A stretch of DNA of 8,620 nt from an uncultured Ruminococcus sp. (lineage in GTDB: Bacteria; Bacillota; Clostridia; Oscillospirales; CAG-272), in assembly GCA_902782785.1 (NCBI GenBank), contig CACZOH010000192.1, positions 1 to 8,620 of the forward strand, read 5' to 3'. How positions within the stretch are numbered: the stretch's first letter is position 1; each line of letters opens with the position of its first letter. Position numbers and translations under genes: made by a program. Under the pieces are notes generated by a model, which was not told the origin of the DNA, did no database searches, and worked only from the letters and a program-made list of their open reading frames with translations. Positions 5,909-8,620 of this stretch are shown piece after piece.

Positions 5909-6566
5909 AATATAGCTGCGTAAATGATTCGTAATGGTCGTCCGTATAGTATATCAGCCCGTCGTTTGAGAAAACGATGCGCTTCGCGCCTCTCGATTTC
6001 GCACCCTTAGTGTCGATATCGCATTCTTTATACGTTCTGCCCTTCGCTTTCGGCAGAAGTCCCTCGTAGTTGCCGAACGTGTCGCCGCCTATGCTCTTGC
6101 CCTTGGCGTACGGCTCAAGACTGCCGCCCTCCCAGCCGAGAGCCTGAGCCGCTTTTTTCGTTATGAAGTTGGACGGGAGCGTGCCGTATGTGTGGATATA
6201 AAGCGCCACGTCGTCCTTTGAAGTATACTGCCCGTTTTTGTCTATCGCGGGCTTTACCTCTGTCGTTTCGGCCTTTGTTGTCTCTGCTTTTGTAGTTTCG
6301 GCTTTTGTAGTTTCTTCTTTTGCAGTTTCGGCGGCAGTCGTTTCCGCAGACGTCGTTTCCTTTGAGACCGTCTCCGTCCCGGTTTCCGCTCCCGCGGTCA
6401 CCGCGGGGTCAGTCTCCGCGTCCGTTATGACCGCGACGGTTTCCGCGTCCGTTATTATCGTAAGCGGTTTGTCTGTCTCCGCGGGGGTTTTGCCCTTGCA
6501 CGCGCCGAGAGTGAACAGCACCGCAAGTATCAGAGACAGCGCCGATATCTTTTTAAAAATTTCCAT
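5907..6566 (-). CDS. Lipoprotein with C-terminal barnase-family ribonuclease domain
   Basis: Product of 219 residues. A type II signal peptide (1-22) ends in the lipobox TLGAC, giving lipidated Cys23. A low-complexity Glu/Thr/Ala/Lys linker (about 24-106) follows, then a guanine-preferring ribonuclease domain (about 108-219). This domain aligns closely with barnase over its length: LPSNFITKKAAQALGW, KSIGGDTFGN and the DHY-ESFT ending are diagnostic. Barnase catalytic Glu73, Arg87 and His102 correspond to Glu181, Arg196 and His211; Lys27, Arg83, Asn58, Glu60 and Tyr103 correspond to Lys137, Arg192, Asn166, Glu168 and Tyr212. All are retained, so an active RNase is expected. Barnase Arg59 is replaced by Tyr167. 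Classical barnase is freely secreted; here lipid anchoring would hold the enzyme on the outer face of the membrane unless the linker is cleaved. It leads an operon with its inhibitor. Contact-dependent killing, defence against foreign RNA, or nutrient scavenging are possible roles. Confidence 0.93.
   Translation of the reverse strand: MEIFKKISALSLILAVLFTLGACKGKTPAETDKPLTIITDAETVAVITDAETDPAVTAGAETGTETVSKETTSAETTAAETAKEETTKAETTKAETTKAETTEVKPAIDKNGQYTSKDDVALYIHTYGTLPSNFITKKAAQALGWEGGSLEPYAKGKSIGGDTFGNYEGLLPKAKGRTYKECDIDTKGAKSRGAKRIVFSNDGLIYYTDDHYESFTQLY
6265..6384 (-). repeat. 15-bp tandem repeat encoding the nuclease linker
   Basis: On the plus strand a GTTTC or GTCTC motif recurs at exact 15-base intervals from 6265 (6265, 6280, 6295, 6310, 6325, 6340, 6355, 6370). 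The central copies are nearly identical (GTTTCGGCTTTTGTA), the outer ones diverged. On the coding strand each unit gives a pentapeptide of the KAETT or SAETT type, residues about 61-101. This is a coding minisatellite; its in-frame unit allows length change without frameshift. Confidence 0.8.
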
Positions 6567-6571
6567 AATGA

Positions 6572-6578
6572 CCTTTCC
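6572..6578 (-). promoter_or_regulatory. Ribosome binding site of the barnase lipoprotein gene
   Basis: Minus-strand GGAAAGG lies 5 nt before the ATG at 6566. The match to the anti-Shine-Dalgarno is moderate, weaker than the GGAGG sites of the neighbouring operons. It supports the start that yields the complete lipoprotein signal peptide. Confidence 0.6.
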
Positions 6579-6596
6579 TTTTTTTCTTATATAATC

Positions 6597-6625
6597 AATA
6601 TATCACTTTTTTATCAAATTGTCAA
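6597..6625 (-). promoter_or_regulatory. Sigma-A promoter of the barnase-barstar-Ig operon
   Basis: On the minus strand TTGACA (6625-6620), a 17-bp AT-rich spacer and TATATT (6602-6597), with TGA immediately before the -10 giving an extended -10 element. Transcription should start near 6590, about 25 nt before the ATG. The flanking DNA is strongly A/T-rich, which fits a strong promoter. No operator palindrome is evident, so no induction signal can be inferred. Confidence 0.82.
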
Positions 6626-6680
6626 GAAAAATATTGAAAACGGAAAAAATCACGTACGGACACCCGTAAAAGCGAGAAAA

Positions 6681-6711
6681 ATTACATAAAAAGCCGATAT
6701 TATTTTATAAT
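6681..6711 (+). promoter_or_regulatory. Likely promoter of the dehydrogenase-isomerase operon
   Basis: A perfect TATAAT lies at 6706-6711, 39 nt before the ATG. Only a weak -35 match is present upstream (ATTACA at 6681-6686, 19-bp spacing), so an activator may be needed. A GGAGGG Shine-Dalgarno at 6740-6745 sits 5 nt before the start. It diverges from the nuclease operon promoter about 60 bp away. Confidence 0.55.
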
Positions 6712-6750
6712 TGTGTGCTAAAATAAAGAAAAACGGTACGGAGGGACAAA

Positions 6751-7689
6751 ATGAAGGTCGTTTTTTACGGCGGACCGATGATAAAGCGCGTTTACGGTGC
6801 GGAAACGGTCGGAAAGATCGGCAGGCTCGCAGGCGGAGATGCCGTTTTCTGCGACGCGATACCCAATGACGCGGAGGCGGTTTTTACAACCTGGGGGATG
6901 AAGCCGTATACGGCGGAGGAAATAGAGCGCGGACTTCCCCGCCTCAAGTACGTGTTTTACGGCGCGGGAACGGTGCAGAGCTTTGCAAGGCCGTTTCTTT
7001 TGCGCGGCGTGCGTGTTTTTTCCGCGTGGCAGGCGAACGGCGTGCCCGTCGCGGAATTCACGGTTTCGCAGATACTTCTCTGCGGGAAGCGGTATTTTGA
7101 CGTTTTTACGGGCGCAAAGGGCGAGGTGCGCGGAAATTACGGTCTGAAGGTCGGGATCATCGGGCTCGGCACGATAGGAAAGCTCGTTTGCAGAATGCTT
7201 TCGGAACACAAGCTTGACGTTTACGCCTACGATAAATTCCTGCCGGACGAGGCCTTCGCCGCGCTCGGCGTGAAGCGCGCGGAGCTTGACGAAATATTCA
7301 AAAACTGCGATATAATATCAAACCACCTTGCAAACAACGGTGAAACGCGCGGTATGATAAACAGAGAGCTTCTTTTCTCCATGAAGCCGGACGCGTATTT
7401 CATAAACACGGGACGCGGAGCGCAGGTCGATCACGCGGCGCTTTACGACGTTATGAAAGAAGAGCCGCGCCGCACGGCTTTGCTTGACGTTACGGACCCG
7501 GAGCCGCTTCCGGCGGACCATCCCCTGAGAACGCTCGCAAACGTGATAATATCGCCGCATATAGCGGGAAGTCTGGGAGACGAGGTCGGTAGGATGGGAG
7601 AATATATGTGCGCCGAATTTGAAAGAGTCGTAAACGGAAAAACGCCTTTGTTTGAGGTGACCCCTAAGATGCTGGAGACGATGGCATGA
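6751..7689 (+). CDS. D-2-hydroxyacid dehydrogenase family protein
   Basis: Product of 312 residues, typical length for the D-isomer-specific 2-hydroxyacid dehydrogenase family (phosphoglycerate, glycerate/glyoxylate and lactate dehydrogenase relatives). The nucleotide-binding Rossmann motif is GLGTIG (138-143), with Asp161 at the end of the second strand, favouring NAD over NADP. The catalytic triad is visible: Arg222 in NTGRG, Glu251 in DVTDPEP and His270 in ISPHIAGS. The N-terminal substrate lobe (1-100) is divergent, so the substrate cannot be named; oxidation of a sugar-derived or other 2-hydroxyacid, or reduction of the 2-ketoacid, in the cytoplasm is the family reaction. It overlaps the next gene by ATGA, which suggests the two products act on the same pathway. 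A GGAGGG ribosome binding site supports the start. Confidence 0.9.
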   Translation: MKVVFYGGPMIKRVYGAETVGKIGRLAGGDAVFCDAIPNDAEAVFTTWGMKPYTAEEIERGLPRLKYVFYGAGTVQSFARPFLLRGVRVFSAWQANGVPVAEFTVSQILLCGKRYFDVFTGAKGEVRGNYGLKVGIIGLGTIGKLVCRMLSEHKLDVYAYDKFLPDEAFAALGVKRAELDEIFKNCDIISNHLANNGETRGMINRELLFSMKPDAYFINTGRGAQVDHAALYDVMKEEPRRTALLDVTDPEPLPADHPLRTLANVIISPHIAGSLGDEVGRMGEYMCAEFERVVNGKTPLFEVTPKMLETMA

Positions 7690-8405
7690 AAAAAGGACTT
7701 GTGACCGTGACCTTCAGAAAGCTCGATCCGTACGAAATAATAGACGTCTGCAAAAAAGCGGGGCTTGAATATACGGAATGGGGCGGAGATATACACGTTC
7801 CGTCGGGTGATACCGCGCGCGCCGCGGAGGTCCGCGCCGCGTGTGCGGACGCGGGGATAATACCTGCGGGCTACGGCAGCTATTACAACGCCGCGGACGG
7901 TACGGAAGCGTTTTACCCCGCGCTTGAGACCGCTCACGCGCTCGGCGCGGAATACATAAGGATCTGGGCGGGCAAAAGCAAAGAATACGACAAAAAAGCG
8001 GAGGAAAACATAAAAGCCGCCGTAAAAGCGGCTGAACCGTACAATATCGCCGTAACGCTTGAATGCCACAGGAAAACGATGACGGAGGACGCTTCGCTTG
8101 CCGTGAAGCTGGCGGAGGAATGCGGCTGCAGACTTCATTTTCAGCCCAACCCCGATATTTCCTTTAACGAAAACCTGGAGGCTCTTACCATGTCCGCGCC
8201 TTACTTATGCGCCTGCCACGTTTTTGCGTGGGAAAAGGGAAATCTGCGTCTTCCGCTTTCGGCGCAAAAGGAACAGTGGATAAGGTACGCAAAGGTCTCG
8301 CCCGATACTCTGTTCCTGCTTGAATTCGTTGCGGGCGACGAGGTGAAAAACGCGTATGCCGACGCCCTTGAGCTTGACCGGATCCTTCGGAAAGCCGTAT
8401 TATAA
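7686..8405 (+). CDS. Sugar phosphate isomerase/epimerase-like TIM-barrel protein
   Basis: Product of 239 residues, somewhat short for the AP-endonuclease-2-like xylose isomerase superfamily but apparently complete. Strand-end motifs of the barrel are visible: YTEWGGDIHVP (29-39), IRIWAG (91-96), TLECHRKT (124-131), HFQPNPD (151-157), CHVFAWE (177-183) and FLLEFVAGD (210-218). Likely metal ligands are Glu125, His178 and Glu213; the His-Glu spacing of 35 equals that of tagatose 3-epimerase. Gln153 or Asp157 may serve as the remaining ligand, which is inferred. The family isomerises or epimerises sugars and related hydroxycarbonyls, or acts as an endonuclease IV relative; the sugar-type subgroup is more likely here. 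GGAG at 7674-7677 lies 8 nt before the ATG, inside the dehydrogenase gene, and the ATGA overlap indicates coupled translation. Confidence 0.82.
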   Translation: MKKGLVTVTFRKLDPYEIIDVCKKAGLEYTEWGGDIHVPSGDTARAAEVRAACADAGIIPAGYGSYYNAADGTEAFYPALETAHALGAEYIRIWAGKSKEYDKKAEENIKAAVKAAEPYNIAVTLECHRKTMTEDASLAVKLAEECGCRLHFQPNPDISFNENLEALTMSAPYLCACHVFAWEKGNLRLPLSAQKEQWIRYAKVSPDTLFLLEFVAGDEVKNAYADALELDRILRKAVL

Positions 8406-8427
8406 AAGCAGGACGGGAGCAATAACA

Positions 8428-8502
8428 AACTCCCTCAGCCGCCTTCGTTAAGCCTCCCTGTCGAGCGAGGCGGCTCGCGCACAGCGCGAGACGGAAGGAG
8501 TT
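8428..8502. repeat. Composite inverted-repeat element with multi-hairpin fold
   Basis: A 75-bp element bounded by AACTCC (8428-8433) and its complement GGAGTT (8497-8502). Inside, AGCCGCC (8437-8443) pairs with GGCGGCT (8469-8475), and CTCGCGC (8474-8480) pairs with GCGCGAG (8484-8490) around ACA. A shorter GCCTC/GAGGC pairing is possible in the middle. Folded, it gives an outer stem enclosing two hairpins. The opening AACTCCCTCAG resembles small palindromic repeats I recall from gut Clostridia genomes; this is from memory and not checked. It lies in the 3' untranslated part of the dehydrogenase-isomerase transcript. Confidence 0.65.
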
Positions 8503-8559
8503 AAAAAAATAAACGCCTTGTAAGCAAATTGCGGGGGCTGTAAAAAAATAGCCTAATAG
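8503..8559 (+). other. A-rich spacer between repeat element and terminator
   Basis: No reading frame of note. One small hairpin, GGCT at 8536-8539 with AGCC at 8549-8552 enclosing an A-rich loop, could pair weakly. Nothing else is recognised. Confidence 0.4.
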
Positions 8560-8600
8560 AAAACAGAGACAAGGACAAAAGCGTCCGAGTCTCTGTTTTT
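8560..8600 (+). terminator. Intrinsic terminator with nested hairpin
   Basis: Arms AAAACAGAGAC (8560-8570) and GTCTCTGTTTT (8589-8599) pair perfectly over 11 bp, and GGAC/GTCC (8573-8576, 8583-8586) forms an inner stem with a six-base loop. The 3' arm ends in TTTTT. The A-run on the 5' arm makes it usable in both directions. It probably ends the dehydrogenase-isomerase transcript about 155-195 nt after the last stop codon. Confidence 0.8.
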
Positions 8601-8620
8601 CGTATAAAAAAGAAAAAATG

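Noticed and set aside
6265..6384. Regularly spaced GTTTC motifs as a possible CRISPR array
   Set aside because: The period is only 15 bases with no unique spacers, and the units encode the in-frame pentapeptide linker of the nuclease.
7443..8138. Minus-strand open frame of 231 codons across the dehydrogenase-isomerase junction
   Set aside because: Antisense to two genes with clear catalytic motifs; its product is Arg/Phe/Val-rich and without a recognisable family.

Overview
The window looks like chromosomal DNA from a Gram-positive, low-to-mid GC Firmicute, most likely an uncultured gut-type member of the Clostridia (inference). The grounds are TTGACA/TATAAT-type promoters, strong GGAGG ribosome binding sites, a lipobox protein, E/T-rich linkers in exported proteins, a barnase-family RNase, and GC-rich palindromic intergenic elements. 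There are eight protein genes, no RNA genes and no insertion sequence. No gene-free stretch exceeds 300 bases; the longest is the 215 bases after the last gene.

Left part (minus strand, 4022 down to 102): one operon of three overlapping genes. An 87-residue two-helix membrane protein is followed by the two half-transporters of a heterodimeric ABC exporter. The operon has a perfect-consensus promoter (TTGACA, 17 bp, TATAAT) and ends in a cluster of palindromes (about 1-81), one of which may be its terminator. The exporter's motifs are split as in TM287/TM288-type transporters: the upstream subunit lacks the Walker B glutamate and the downstream subunit has a degenerate signature, so one of the two ATP sites should be non-hydrolytic.

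Middle part (minus strand, 6566 down to 4148): a second operon from a TTGACA/TATATT promoter. It encodes (i) a predicted lipoprotein with a long Glu/Thr-rich linker and a C-terminal barnase-type ribonuclease domain, (ii) a barstar-family inhibitor whose Shine-Dalgarno overlaps the nuclease stop codon, and (iii) a secreted, membrane-anchored protein with three Ig-like modules and an E/T-rich stalk. A 17-nt-arm hairpin terminates this operon just upstream of the exporter promoter. A lipid-tethered RNase encoded with its own inhibitor and a surface Ig protein suggests a cell-surface toxin-immunity or competition module. That role is inferred; the barnase and barstar family calls are firm.

Right part (plus strand, 6751-8405): a divergent two-gene operon encoding a D-2-hydroxyacid dehydrogenase and a TIM-barrel sugar phosphate isomerase/epimerase-like protein, overlapping by ATGA. 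It is probably a small carbohydrate or hydroxyacid catabolic unit of unknown substrate. A composite inverted-repeat element (8428-8502) and a strong nested-hairpin terminator (8560-8600) follow.
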